From: DASRSS01 sp963799045
GTDB taxonomy: Bacteria > Actinomycetota > Actinomycetes > Mycobacteriales > Jatrophihabitantaceae
NCBI GenBank assembly: GCA_963799045.1
Contig: CAWCVN010000001.1
Location: forward strand, 806,001 to 870,000
DNA length: 64,000 nucleotides
Reading direction: 5' to 3'
The notes beneath the pieces were generated by a model. That model was not told the DNA's origin. It saw nothing but the letters and a program-made list of their open reading frames with translations, and ran no database searches. Position 1 is the first letter of the stretch, and each line of letters begins with the position of its first letter. This document shows positions 8,356-16,964 of the stretch, in pieces. A program made the translations under genes and the position numbers.

Positions 8356-9333
8356 TCAGCGGGCTCGTGGATGCGCGGTGGAGTACACCTCGCGCAGCCG
8401 GTCGACGGTAACCAGCGTGTAAATCTGCGTGGTGGTGACCGACGAGTGGCCCAGCAGCTCCTGCACGACCCGGACGTCGGCACCGCCGTCCATCAGATGG
8501 GTGGCGAAGGAGTGTCGAAGCGTGTGCGGCGAGACGCCCGCCGTGAGCCCGGCGCGTTCGGCCGCCGCGCGCAGCACGAGCCAGGCCGCCTGCCGGGACA
8601 GCGGCCCGCCCCGCGAATTGAGGAACAGCGCGGGCGTCCCCTTGCCGTCGGCGGCGAGCTGGGGCCGCACCCGCACCAGGTAGGCGTCGACGGCACCGGC
8701 CGCATAGGAACCGAGCGGCACCCGGCGCTGCTTGCCGCCCTTGCCGGACAGCAGCACGGTGCGGTCGGTGAGATCCACGTCGTCGACGGCGAGTCCGACC
8801 GCCTCGGAGATGCGCGCGCCGCTGGCGTAGAGCAGCTCGAGCAGCGCGCGGTCGCGGATGGCCAACGGCGTCCCCGGGTAGCCGGCGGCGTCGAGCAGCC
8901 GCTCGACGTCCTCGGTGCTGATCGCCTTGGGCAGCCGGCGAGGCGGGGCCGGCGGCCTGACCTCCCGGGCGACGTCGACGGCGACGAGCCCCTCGCGCAG
9001 GGCGAACCGGTGCAGGCCACGCACGGCCACGACCGCGCGGGCGGCGGAGGTGGCCGACAGCGCGCGGTGGTCCGCGTCGCCTTCGCGCAGATGGCCGAGA
9101 AAGCCCTCGACCGTGCCCGCGCCGACCTCTGCGATCGAAGCCACCTTCCGCTCGGCCAGGTACGCCAGGTACCGGCTCAGGTCGCGGCGGTAGGAGGCGA
9201 GCGTGTTCGCGGCCACCCCGCGCTCGACCGCGAGGTGGTCGAGGTAGCCGCGCACCACCGCGTCCGGGGACAGGCGGCGCGCCGTGGCGGCGATGCTGCG
9301 GGCCACCGCTACCGGTCCGGGCGCGCGGGCCAC
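8356..9333 (-). CDS. xerD: Site-specific tyrosine recombinase XerD
   Basis: 325 residues. A SAM-like core-binding N-terminal domain (about 25-125) is followed by the catalytic domain with all expected residues: Arg in GARISE, Lys in GKGGKQRR, HTLRHSFATHL (His and Arg), LGHSS, and the nucleophile Tyr in TTQIYT. XerC/XerD resolve chromosome dimers at dif during division. The first codons overlap the end of the Nudix gene by 25 bp. The chromosomal setting between Nudix-pyrG and parA is the usual one for actinobacterial xerD, so it does not mark a mobile element. Confidence 0.93.
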   Translation of the reverse strand: MARAPGPVAVARSIAATARRLSPDAVVRGYLDHLAVERGVAANTLASYRRDLSRYLAYLAERKVASIAEVGAGTVEGFLGHLREGDADHRALSATSAARAVVAVRGLHRFALREGLVAVDVAREVRPPAPPRRLPKAISTEDVERLLDAAGYPGTPLAIRDRALLELLYASGARISEAVGLAVDDVDLTDRTVLLSGKGGKQRRVPLGSYAAGAVDAYLVRVRPQLAADGKGTPALFLNSRGGPLSRQAAWLVLRAAAERAGLTAGVSPHTLRHSFATHLMDGGADVRVVQELLGHSSVTTTQIYTLVTVDRLREVYSTAHPRAR

Positions 9334-9914
9334 GGGGCGTCGGCCGGGCGCAGCCCGGACCAGCCGTGCTCCGCAGCATGCGCGGCCGCCAGCACGCCGG
9401 CGACGGCGGCGGAGTTGGTGAGGCTACCCCGCCTTGCCATCGCGACGGCCTCGGCGAGCGGTACCCGCCGGCAGGACAGGGTCAGCTCCTCGTGCTCGGG
9501 TTCGAAGCCGTCGGCCGAGCTCGGGCGCAGGTGCCGCGCCAGGAACACCCGCACCGCCTCGTCACAGAAACCCGGTGACGGGTGCAGGTCGACGAGCACC
9601 TGCCACTCGCCGGCGGCGAGGCCGGCCTCCTCGGCCAGCTCGCGGCGCGCCGCCTCGACCGCACTCTCGTCGGCCATGTCGAGCAGCCCGGCCGGGAGCT
9701 CGTCCAGGCGTTGCCCGACGGCGTGGCGGTACTGGTTGACCAGCACCACGTTGCCGTCGTCGTCGAGCGCGACGACCACCACTGCACCCGGGTGCGTGAC
9801 GACCTCGCGCTCGGCGAGCGATCCGTCGCTCATGCGGACGGTGTCGACCCGCAGCCCGAGCAGGCGGCCACGGTGGACCGGGCGCGAGGCGACGACCGGG
9901 TACGATGCGCTCAC
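9309..9914 (-). CDS. Nudix hydrolase, probable ADP-ribose pyrophosphatase
   Basis: 201 residues. The Nudix box is clear: a Glu followed seven residues later by RELAEEAGL, in the context LDELPAGLLDMADE. The N-terminal REVVTHPGAVVVVALDDDGNVVLVNQYRH and the later PSPGFCDEAVRVFLA are typical of ADP-ribose pyrophosphatases, which cut ADP-ribose to AMP and ribose-5-phosphate. The GTG start overlaps the pyrG stop as GTGA. The same neighbour set (pyrG, Nudix, xerD, parA, scpAB) is conserved in actinobacteria. Confidence 0.9.
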   Translation of the reverse strand: MSASYPVVASRPVHRGRLLGLRVDTVRMSDGSLAEREVVTHPGAVVVVALDDDGNVVLVNQYRHAVGQRLDELPAGLLDMADESAVEAARRELAEEAGLAAGEWQVLVDLHPSPGFCDEAVRVFLARHLRPSSADGFEPEHEELTLSCRRVPLAEAVAMARRGSLTNSAAVAGVLAAAHAAEHGWSGLRPADAPWPARPDR

Positions 9915-11671
9915 CGCCGGACCGCGCCGGCCGGCACGACGCCGTTCACCGGCCCGGCCACCGACTCGCCGCGCTCGGGCACCGCCTCATCGTCGGGGAT
10001 CTCGACCGGCAGCCGCTCGGCGGCGTTGTAGGCCAGCGCCGCGCCGACCAACCCGCGAAACAGCGGGTGGGCCCGCGTGGGCCGGGACTTCAGCTCCGGG
10101 TGCGCCTGCGTGGCGGTGTAGAAGGGGTGGACATCAACGGGCAGCTCGACGAACTCGACCAGCCGGCCGTCCGGCGAGGTCCCGGAGATGCGCAGGCCCG
10201 CGGCCTCCAGCCGCTCGCGGTAGGCGTTGTTCACCTCGTAGCGGTGCCGGTGCCGCTCGGACACCTCGGTGGCGCCGTACGCGCTCGCGACCACCGACCC
10301 GGGCGTCAATCGCGCGGGATAGGCGCCGAGGCGCATCGTGCCGCCGAGGTCGGCGTTGCCCGCGACGACGTCGACCTGCCCGGCCATCGTCGCGATGACC
10401 GGCTCGGGGGTCTCCGGCTCGAACTCCGCAGAGTTCGCCCGCTCGACCCCGGCGAGGTTGCGCGCCGCCTCGATCACCATGCACTGCAGGCCGAGGCACA
10501 GCCCGAGCGTCGGGATGCCGCGTTCGCGCGTGTAGCGCAACGCACCGACCTTCCCCTCGATGCCGCGCACCCCGAACCCCCCGGGGACGACGACACCGTC
10601 CACGCCGGCCAGGGCGGCCGCCGCACCCTGCGGGGTCTGGCAGGTGTCCGAGGCGACCCACTTGATGTTCACCTTCGCGCGGTGCGAGAACCCCCCCGCG
10701 CGCAGGGCCTCCGACACCGACAGGTAGGCGTCGGGCAGGTCGATGTACTTGCCGACGAGCGCGATGGTGACCTCGGCCCTGGGGTGGTGCACGCGGTCGA
10801 GCAGGTCGCCCCACACAGTCCAGTCGACGTCGCGGAACTGCAGCCCCAACCGGCGCACCACGTAGGCGTCGAGACCCTCCGCGTGCAACACCTTCGGGAT
10901 CTCGTAGATGCTCGGCGCGTCCGGAGCCGCGACCACGGCCTCGGTCTCCACGTCGCACATCAGCGAGATCTTCCGCTTCAGCCCGTCGGGGATCTCGCGG
11001 TCGGCGCGGCAGACGAGGGCGTCGGGGGTGATGCCGATGCTGCGCAGGGCCGCGACCGAGTGTTGCGTCGGCTTGGTCTTCAGCTCGCCGGAGGGAGCCA
11101 GGTACGGGATCAGCGACACGTGCAGGAAGAAGCAGTTGTCCCGGCCAACGTCGTGACGCACCTGCCGCGCGGCCTCGAGGAACGGCAGCGACTCGATGTC
11201 GCCGACCGTCCCACCGATCTCGGTGATCACGACGTGCGGCGCCAGACCGTCCGGCCCGGGGTCGGCCATGGCGCGGATGCGCGCCTTGATCTCGTTGGTG
11301 ATGTGCGGGATCACCTGCACCGTGTCGCCGAGGTACTCGCCGCGGCGCTCCTTCGCGATCACCGACGAGTACACCTGCCCGGTGGTCACGTTGGCCGAGC
11401 CGAGCAGGTCGGTGTCGAGGAACCGCTCGTAGTGGCCGATGTCGAGGTCGGTCTCGGCACCGTCGTCGGTGACGAACACCTCGCCGTGCTGGAACGGGTT
11501 CATCGTCCCGGGGTCAACGTTGAGGTAGGGGTCCAGCTTCTGCATCGTGACCCGCAGGCCCCGTGCCTTGAGCAGCGAACCGAGGCTCGATGCGGTCAGT
11601 CCCTTACCCAGCGAGGAGGCGACGCCTCCCGTGACGAACAGATGCCTGGTCGCGTGCAACGTCCGATCCAC
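9911..11671 (-). CDS. pyrG: CTP synthase
   Basis: About 586 residues. It makes CTP from UTP, ATP and glutamine. The N-terminal synthase domain begins TRHLFVTGGVASSLGKG with the P-loop; the C-terminal class I glutaminase has the nucleophile in LGLCLGLQ and its His in HPELKS. A longer frame exists from GTG 11689, but its second codon is TTA, very rare in such genomes, and a TAGCGT -10 box sits eight bases before GTG 11671, so I prefer the shorter start and a leaderless transcript. First gene of the pyrG-nudix-xerD group. Confidence 0.95.
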   Translation of the reverse strand: MDRTLHATRHLFVTGGVASSLGKGLTASSLGSLLKARGLRVTMQKLDPYLNVDPGTMNPFQHGEVFVTDDGAETDLDIGHYERFLDTDLLGSANVTTGQVYSSVIAKERRGEYLGDTVQVIPHITNEIKARIRAMADPGPDGLAPHVVITEIGGTVGDIESLPFLEAARQVRHDVGRDNCFFLHVSLIPYLAPSGELKTKPTQHSVAALRSIGITPDALVCRADREIPDGLKRKISLMCDVETEAVVAAPDAPSIYEIPKVLHAEGLDAYVVRRLGLQFRDVDWTVWGDLLDRVHHPRAEVTIALVGKYIDLPDAYLSVSEALRAGGFSHRAKVNIKWVASDTCQTPQGAAAALAGVDGVVVPGGFGVRGIEGKVGALRYTRERGIPTLGLCLGLQCMVIEAARNLAGVERANSAEFEPETPEPVIATMAGQVDVVAGNADLGGTMRLGAYPARLTPGSVVASAYGATEVSERHRHRYEVNNAYRERLEAAGLRISGTSPDGRLVEFVELPVDVHPFYTATQAHPELKSRPTRAHPLFRGLVGAALAYNAAERLPVEIPDDEAVPERGESVAGPVNGVVPAGAVRR

Positions 11672-11679
11672 GGAAGTCC

Positions 11680-11685
11680 ACGCTA
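11680..11685 (-). promoter_or_regulatory. -10 box for a leaderless pyrG transcript
   Basis: TAGCGT fits the actinobacterial -10 pattern TANNNT and lies eight bases before GTG 11671, a spacing that puts the transcription start at or next to the start codon. No clear -35 hexamer is visible. The placement is inferred from sequence alone. Confidence 0.45.
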
Positions 11686-11713
11686 ACACGCTGCGCGGTG
11701 GTTGGGCGCAGCG

Positions 11714-12040
11714 TCAGCCCGCCACGCCGAGCAGATCGGCATCCTGCTCGGCCTTCGCCGTCTCGCGGTCGGTGAGCAGCCCGCTCGCGTGCAGCTGGCG
11801 CAGCAGCCGCGCCCGCGCGTACGAGGTCTGCGCGAACGGGGTGGCCGCCGCCACGATCACCGTGGCCGCGCCGCGCGCGGCCGCGCGCATCGCCTCGGCG
11901 TCGCCGTCGTCTGCGGCACGCTCCAGCCGGGCCAGCAGCGGTGCCAGGTTGTCACCGAAATCCGCCAGCCGGTCGCGCACGAACGACGCGAGCGCGGACA
12001 CCGCGCTGTGCGGCGTCGGCAGCTTCCGGGGCAGGTCCAT
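11714..12040 (-). CDS. Hypothetical small helical protein
   Basis: 108 residues, rich in Ala, Leu, Arg and Asp, with long stretches that look alpha-helical (SALASFVRDRLADFG, LAPLLARLERAADDGDA, then TSYARARLLRQLHASGLL). No signal peptide, membrane segment or known domain is apparent to me. Its start ATG follows the mctB stop by 12 bp, so it is probably the last gene of the steA-mctB operon. Codon use matches its neighbours. Function not recognised. Confidence 0.6.
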   Translation of the reverse strand: MDLPRKLPTPHSAVSALASFVRDRLADFGDNLAPLLARLERAADDGDAEAMRAAARGAATVIVAAATPFAQTSYARARLLRQLHASGLLTDRETAKAEQDADLLGVAG

Positions 12041-12052
12041 CGCGGCGGGAGC

Positions 12053-12964
12053 CTAGCCGGTCGGGCTCGGGAACAGCGCGTCGGCGCCGGGCGCGGTTCC
12101 GTAGTGACCGGTCTGGGAGTTCTCCAGCTGGGCCATCGCCAGCGCGGTCGACACCTGGCCGTACGGCGTGTCGGCGTTGTCGACGGTGGACACCGACGAC
12201 TTCACCGAGCTCTGCCGCACCAGCGCCACCGTGCCGCCGCCCGTCGCCGACCCGGTGTCGCCGGCGACGACCACGTTGCCTCCCTTGGCCTGCAACGCGG
12301 TAACCAGGTCCAGTTCTGCCTGCCCGCCGTAGGCGCCCTTGGCGATCGTGCCGCTCGCGATCACCACGATCGACTTCGCCGGGTTCACGTCGCTGGCGTT
12401 CGAGCTGAGCATGTGCAGGTTGGCGAAGCTGCTCAACGCCGACTTCAGATCCGTCGCCTGTCCGCTGCCGAGCAGCACGTACGCCAGGGTCTCGGCGCCG
12501 AGGATGCGGGCGTCGCTGGTCTGCGTCAGCGTCAGCCCGATCGGATGGTTCGACGTGACCATCGAGTCGATCTTGCCTGCCTGGCTCTGGTCGATGTAGT
12601 CGTTGGCCAGGTTCAGCCGGCCCGTGATCTGGGCGCCCGCCGCGGTGAGCTGCGCGGCGATGCCGTCCTCCATCCCGGTGGCCACGCCGGGCAGGCCCAC
12701 CAGCAGGATGGGCTTGTTCTTCAACGTCCCGGCGACCAGCTGGGACCCGAACGTCGAGGCGAACTGGCCGGCATTGCCGACCTGGCTCTGCAGCGACTTC
12801 ACCTGGTTGCTCAAGGTGGCGCGGTCGCTCTTGAGCGAGTTGACCTGGTGGCGCAGATCTGTCGTCACCGGCCCGTTCAGCGCCGTCGTTCCGACGACGA
12901 TCCCCACGGCCAGCGCCAGGAAGACACCGATGATCGAGACGAGGTGGTAGCGAAAAGAGATCAC
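12053..12964 (-). CDS. mctB: MctB-like copper transporter family membrane protein
   Basis: About 303 residues. It begins MISFRYHLVSIIGVFLALAVGIVVGTTAL, a single N-terminal membrane helix characteristic of the MctB/DUF3186 family, followed by a coiled-coil stretch (about 35-70) and a soluble domain. MctB in mycobacteria is a channel-like protein that keeps cytosolic copper low; other members are less well studied. The GTG start overlaps the steA-like stop as GTGA. The pairing steA-mctB upstream of recN's neighbours is conserved (Rv1697-Rv1698). The copper role is by family, not seen in the sequence. Confidence 0.82.
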   Translation of the reverse strand: MISFRYHLVSIIGVFLALAVGIVVGTTALNGPVTTDLRHQVNSLKSDRATLSNQVKSLQSQVGNAGQFASTFGSQLVAGTLKNKPILLVGLPGVATGMEDGIAAQLTAAGAQITGRLNLANDYIDQSQAGKIDSMVTSNHPIGLTLTQTSDARILGAETLAYVLLGSGQATDLKSALSSFANLHMLSSNASDVNPAKSIVVIASGTIAKGAYGGQAELDLVTALQAKGGNVVVAGDTGSATGGGTVALVRQSSVKSSVSTVDNADTPYGQVSTALAMAQLENSQTGHYGTAPGADALFPSPTG

Positions 12965-14139
12965 GAGAACAGTCCCTGTACCCAATTGACGAGGCTGTCC
13001 CAGCCTTGGCTGAGGTTGGTCAGGTACGAGCGGCCGGGGTCGGAGACGGCCAGGGCGGCGATCACCGCCAGCAGCGCCGCCACCACGAGCAGCAGCAGCG
13101 CCGCCGAGGAGATGCGGCTGCGGTACAGGCCGACCACCCCCTTCGCGTCGACGAGCTTTCCGCCCACCCGAAGTCGGGTCAGGAACGTCGAGGCCATCCC
13201 GGCGCGGCCCTTGTCGAGGAACTCGCTCAGCGTCGCGTGCGTGCCGACCGCGACGATCAGCTCCGCCCCCTTCTCGTCGGCGAGCAGCATCGCGACGTCC
13301 TCGCTCGTGCTCGACGTCGGGAACCGGACCGGGTCGATGCCCAGGTCCTGGACGCGGGCGAGGCCGGGTGCCCGGCCGTCCGGGTAGGCGTGCACCACGA
13401 CCTCCGCGCCGGTCAGCAGTGCCGCGTCGGACACCGACTCCATGTCGCCGACGATCATGTGTGGCTTGTGCCCGGCGTCCAGCAACGCGTCCGCGCCGCC
13501 GTCGACGCCGACGAGGATCGGCTTGAACTCGCGGATGTAGTGCTTGAGTGCCTTCAGGTCGCGGGCGTGGTCATAACCACGCACCACGACCAGCACGTGC
13601 CGGCCGGCGAAGCGGGTGCGCACCTCCGGAACGCCCACGCCGTCGAGCAGCAGTTCCCGCTCGCGGCTCATGTACTCGGAAGTGTTGACGGCGAAGGCCT
13701 CCAGCTGCGCCGACAGCCCGGACTTCGCCTCGACCATCAGCGCCGCGACGGTCCGGGGATCCTGCGCGGTGCCCTTGGCGACCGGCATCTCCCCGACGAA
13801 GACCAGGTCGCCGTCGAGGCGGATCTTCGTGCCCTCCTTGACCGCTCCGAAGATCTCGGTGCCGACGTTGTCGAGCAGCGGGATACCGCGCGAGACGATG
13901 ACCTCCGGCCCCAGATTCGGGTAGCGCCCGGAGATGCTCGGCTGCGCGTTCACGACCGCCGCCGGCTTCGCCGCGGCCAGCGCCTCGGCGGAGACCCGGT
14001 CGAGGTCGACGTGGTCGATGATCGCGATGTCGCCGGGGTTGAGCCGACCGGCGAGCCGGCTGGTGTGCCGGTCCAACCTCGCGATGCCGCTGATACCCGG
14101 CAGGCCGTCGGAACGGCGGCGCAAGGTGGCGATCCTCAT
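12961..14139 (-). CDS. steA: SteA-like cell-division membrane protein
   Basis: About 392 residues. A soluble part with a thiamin-pyrophosphokinase-like segment (ILVGVDGGADALLDAGHKPHMIVGDMESVSD) is followed by one membrane helix near the C-terminus (ALLLLVVAALLAVIAALAV). This matches Rv1697 and corynebacterial SteA, which with SteB localises to the septum and promotes daughter-cell separation. Its membrane-anchored neighbour MctB occupies the position of SteB-like proteins. The start is uncertain: ATG 14139 (MRIATLRRR) is preferred, with ATG 14148 close by. No strong ribosome site is visible. Confidence 0.8.
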   Translation of the reverse strand: MRIATLRRRSDGLPGISGIARLDRHTSRLAGRLNPGDIAIIDHVDLDRVSAEALAAAKPAAVVNAQPSISGRYPNLGPEVIVSRGIPLLDNVGTEIFGAVKEGTKIRLDGDLVFVGEMPVAKGTAQDPRTVAALMVEAKSGLSAQLEAFAVNTSEYMSRERELLLDGVGVPEVRTRFAGRHVLVVVRGYDHARDLKALKHYIREFKPILVGVDGGADALLDAGHKPHMIVGDMESVSDAALLTGAEVVVHAYPDGRAPGLARVQDLGIDPVRFPTSSTSEDVAMLLADEKGAELIVAVGTHATLSEFLDKGRAGMASTFLTRLRVGGKLVDAKGVVGLYRSRISSAALLLLVVAALLAVIAALAVSDPGRSYLTNLSQGWDSLVNWVQGLFS

Positions 14140-14198
14140 GGCTGCCATGGTGCCATTCACCGGCGCGGCTGCCGCCCTCCGCCACGCGGTCGGCGCGG

Positions 14199-16037
14199 TC
14201 AGCTCACAGGCTTTCCTTTGCCGCGGGTGCCGGCCCGCCGGGGCCGGGGCGTCGTGCCGGCCGCCCACTCGTGCCGTTCGGCCTGCGCCGCGGCGAGCAA
14301 CTCGGCCGCGTGCTCGCGCGCGACGCCGGAGTCGGAGCCACCGAGCATGCGCGCCAGTTCGGCCACCCGGGCCGAGCCCTCGACCGGGGCGACGTCGCTG
14401 GCGAGCACACTGCCGCCGGGGTCGCCGGGCTTGGCGACCACGACCTGATGATCGGCGAAGGCGGCCACCTGAGCCAGGTGGGTCACCACGATCACCTGCC
14501 GGTGCCGCGCCAGCCGCGCCAGGCGCCGCCCAACCTCCGTCGCGGCGCGACCGCCGACGCCCGCGTCGACCTCGTCGAAGACCATCGTCGGCACCGTGTC
14601 CGCGCCGGCACTGTCCGCGAGGCAGACCTCCAGCGCAAGCATCACCCGCGACAGCTCGCCACCCGACGCGCCGCGTCCGAGTGGCAGCGGTGCCACGTCC
14701 GGGTGCGGCTGGAGCCGGAACTCGACCTCGTCCGCTCCCTCCGGCCCGGCCCCGACGCCCGCGACGCTCAGCCCCGCTGCGGCACCGGGCACCGCACGCG
14801 GGCGTACCTCGATCGTCATCCTCGCGGTCGGCATCGCCAGCCCGCCGAGTTCGGCCGTCACCGCGTCGGCGAGCTTCGCGGCCGCGGCCGCGCGCGCCGA
14901 GGTCAGCGCCGCGGCGTGTTCCGCAGTCCGGCGGGCCGCCTGGTCGCGCTCGGTGGTGAGCCGCTGGATCGTCTCGTCGGAGACGTCGATCTCGGCCACC
15001 CGCGCCGCGGCGCGGCGTGCCCAGTCCAGTACGCCGCTGACCCCCTGCTCCTCGCCCGGCGCTCGCTCCCCGTACTTGCGCACGAGCGCGGCCAGAACCG
15101 CCCGCCGCTCCTCGATCTGCGCCAGGCGGGCGGGGTCGGCGTCGAGCTGCTCGGCGTACGAGCCAAGTTCGGCGGCGAGGTCGGCGGCCGACGCGGCCAG
15201 GTCCGTGATCCGCTCGCCCAGGGCGTCCAGCTGCGGGTCGGCACCGCCGGCCGCCGCCAGCGCGCGCGCCGCCGACCCCAGCAGCGCACCGACGTCGGCG
15301 GCGTCGGCCATCGGGGCGTCGGGGTCGCCGGCGAGCGCGTCGTGCGCGGTGCGTGCCGCCAGCCGCAGGCCATCGGCGTGCGCCAGCCGCGCGGCCGCGG
15401 CGGTCAGCTCGGCGTCCTCGCCCGGCTGCGGGTCGGCGGCCTCGATCTCGGCCAGGCCATGAGTGAGCAGGTCGCTTTCACGCCGCAGCTCGGCGGCGTG
15501 CTCGACGCGTTCACGCAACGCGGCGTCGGCCCTGCGCCACTGGTCGAAGGCCTGCCGGTAGTCGTCCAGGGACAGCCCCGCGTAGCGATCGAGCACGGCG
15601 CGCTGCTCGGCGGTGCGCGTGAGCAGCAGCTGATCGGACTGGCCGTGGACGGCCACCAACTGTTCGGCGAGCTCGCCCAGCACCGACACCGGTGCGGGCG
15701 CCCCGCCGACATAGGCGCGCGAGCGGCCGGCGCTGCTGACCGTCCGTCGCAGCACCAGGCCGGTGCCGTCGTCGAGCTCGCCGCCGGCGTCGCGCACGCG
15801 CGTGGCCACCGCTGCGGCTTCGGTGCCGAGGTCCAGCCGCCCGTCGATGACCGCCTGCTCGGCTCCGCTGCGCACCCGGGAGGTGTCTGCGCGCCCGCCG
15901 AAGAGCAGCAGCAGCCCGGTGACGACCATCGTCTTGCCGGCGCCGGTCTCCCCGGTGACGACGGTCAGGCCACGAGCCAGACCGAGCACGGCGTCGTCGA
16001 TGACCCCGAGCCCGCGGATGTGCAGCTCCTCCAGCAC
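14199..16037 (-). CDS. recN: DNA repair protein RecN
   Basis: 612 residues. RecN is an SMC-like ATPase that acts at DNA double-strand breaks. Walker A GETGAGKTMVVTGLLLLFGG is near residue 30, a central coiled-coil region of about 300 residues follows, then the ABC signature GASGGELSRVMLALEV and Walker B TMVFDEVDAGVGG with the His of VVTHLAQVAAFAD. Length and order are normal. GTG start. It lies 9 bp after nadK, giving the conserved tlyA-nadK-recN operon. The C-terminal tail after about residue 590 is basic and variable. Confidence 0.96.
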   Translation of the reverse strand: MLEELHIRGLGVIDDAVLGLARGLTVVTGETGAGKTMVVTGLLLLFGGRADTSRVRSGAEQAVIDGRLDLGTEAAAVATRVRDAGGELDDGTGLVLRRTVSSAGRSRAYVGGAPAPVSVLGELAEQLVAVHGQSDQLLLTRTAEQRAVLDRYAGLSLDDYRQAFDQWRRADAALRERVEHAAELRRESDLLTHGLAEIEAADPQPGEDAELTAAAARLAHADGLRLAARTAHDALAGDPDAPMADAADVGALLGSAARALAAAGGADPQLDALGERITDLAASAADLAAELGSYAEQLDADPARLAQIEERRAVLAALVRKYGERAPGEEQGVSGVLDWARRAAARVAEIDVSDETIQRLTTERDQAARRTAEHAAALTSARAAAAAKLADAVTAELGGLAMPTARMTIEVRPRAVPGAAAGLSVAGVGAGPEGADEVEFRLQPHPDVAPLPLGRGASGGELSRVMLALEVCLADSAGADTVPTMVFDEVDAGVGGRAATEVGRRLARLARHRQVIVVTHLAQVAAFADHQVVVAKPGDPGGSVLASDVAPVEGSARVAELARMLGGSDSGVAREHAAELLAAAQAERHEWAAGTTPRPRRAGTRGKGKPVS

Positions 16038-16046
16038 GGTTGTCCC

Positions 16047-16964
16047 CTACTCCGCGACGAGCTCGTCCGGGGGGGCCGCCGCGTCGCGGAAGCTGCGCAC
16101 GGGCAGCTGGAACTTGGTGACGAGCCGGTCGGCGAAGCTCCACTCGCCCAGCCGCACGACGCGCACCGGCTGGGCGCCGCGCCGCAGCCGGACCACCGCG
16201 CCCGCTGCGACCGGCACCGACCGCCGCCCGTCGCAGCTGAGCACGCCGTCGTGACCGTCGCGCGGCAGGCTGATCTCGACCAGCGACCCGGGCGCAACGA
16301 CGATCGGCCGGGAGAACAGCGCGTGCGCCGCGTTGGGCACCACGAGCAGCGCGTCGACGTTCGGCCACATGATCGGTCCCCCGGCGGAGTAGGCGTAGGC
16401 GGTGGACCCCGTGGGCGTGGCACACATCACGCCGTCGCAGCCGAAACGCAACAGCGGGCGTCCGTCGATCGCGACGCCGACCTCGAGCATCCGCTCGCGG
16501 TTGGTCCGTTCGAGCGACGCCTCGTTCAGCGCCCATGCCGTCGCTTCGGTCCTGCCGTCGTAGCAGACCTCGGCATCGACCGTGACGCGTTCCTCGACGG
16601 TGTAGGCGCACCGCACGATGGCCTCGATGGTGTCCGACAGCGCGTACGGCTCTGCCTCGGCGAGAAACCCGACGTGGCCGAGGTTCACCCCGAGCATCGG
16701 CACGCCGGTCTGATGGGCCAGCTCGGTGGCCCGCAGGAAGGTGCCGTCGCCGCCGAGGACCATCACCAGCTCGGCGCCCTCCGCGGCCTCGGTGGCGGGC
16801 AGCACGGACAGGTCCGCCACCCCGATGGCTGCGGCCTCCTCGGCGAGCGCCCGCACCTCGAAGCCCGCGGATTGCAGGTCCACGGCGGTGCGGGCGGCCA
16901 GCGAGGCGATCTGACGTCGCGATGTGTGCGCGACCAGCAGCACCGACCGCATTGCGCCTCTCAC
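16047..16964 (-). CDS. nadK: NAD kinase
   Basis: 305 residues. It phosphorylates NAD to NADP, setting the NADPH supply. The family GGDGTFLR motif is near residue 72 and the NAD-binding segment TPTGSTAYAYSAGGP near 182. The GTG at 16964 overlaps the tlyA stop as GTGA; an ATG four codons later (MRSVLLVAH) is an alternative start. Neighbours tlyA and recN are conserved across actinobacteria. Confidence 0.95.
   Translation of the reverse strand: MRGAMRSVLLVAHTSRRQIASLAARTAVDLQSAGFEVRALAEEAAAIGVADLSVLPATEAAEGAELVMVLGGDGTFLRATELAHQTGVPMLGVNLGHVGFLAEAEPYALSDTIEAIVRCAYTVEERVTVDAEVCYDGRTEATAWALNEASLERTNRERMLEVGVAIDGRPLLRFGCDGVMCATPTGSTAYAYSAGGPIMWPNVDALLVVPNAAHALFSRPIVVAPGSLVEISLPRDGHDGVLSCDGRRSVPVAAGAVVRLRRGAQPVRVVRLGEWSFADRLVTKFQLPVRSFRDAAAPPDELVAE

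Noticed and set aside
8356..9333. Integrase of a mobile element
   Set aside because: It is XerD in its conserved chromosomal context; no attachment repeats or cargo genes near it.
8371..10398. Long plus-strand frame over xerD, Nudix and pyrG
   Set aside because: Antisense shadow; no start signal and low-complexity composition.
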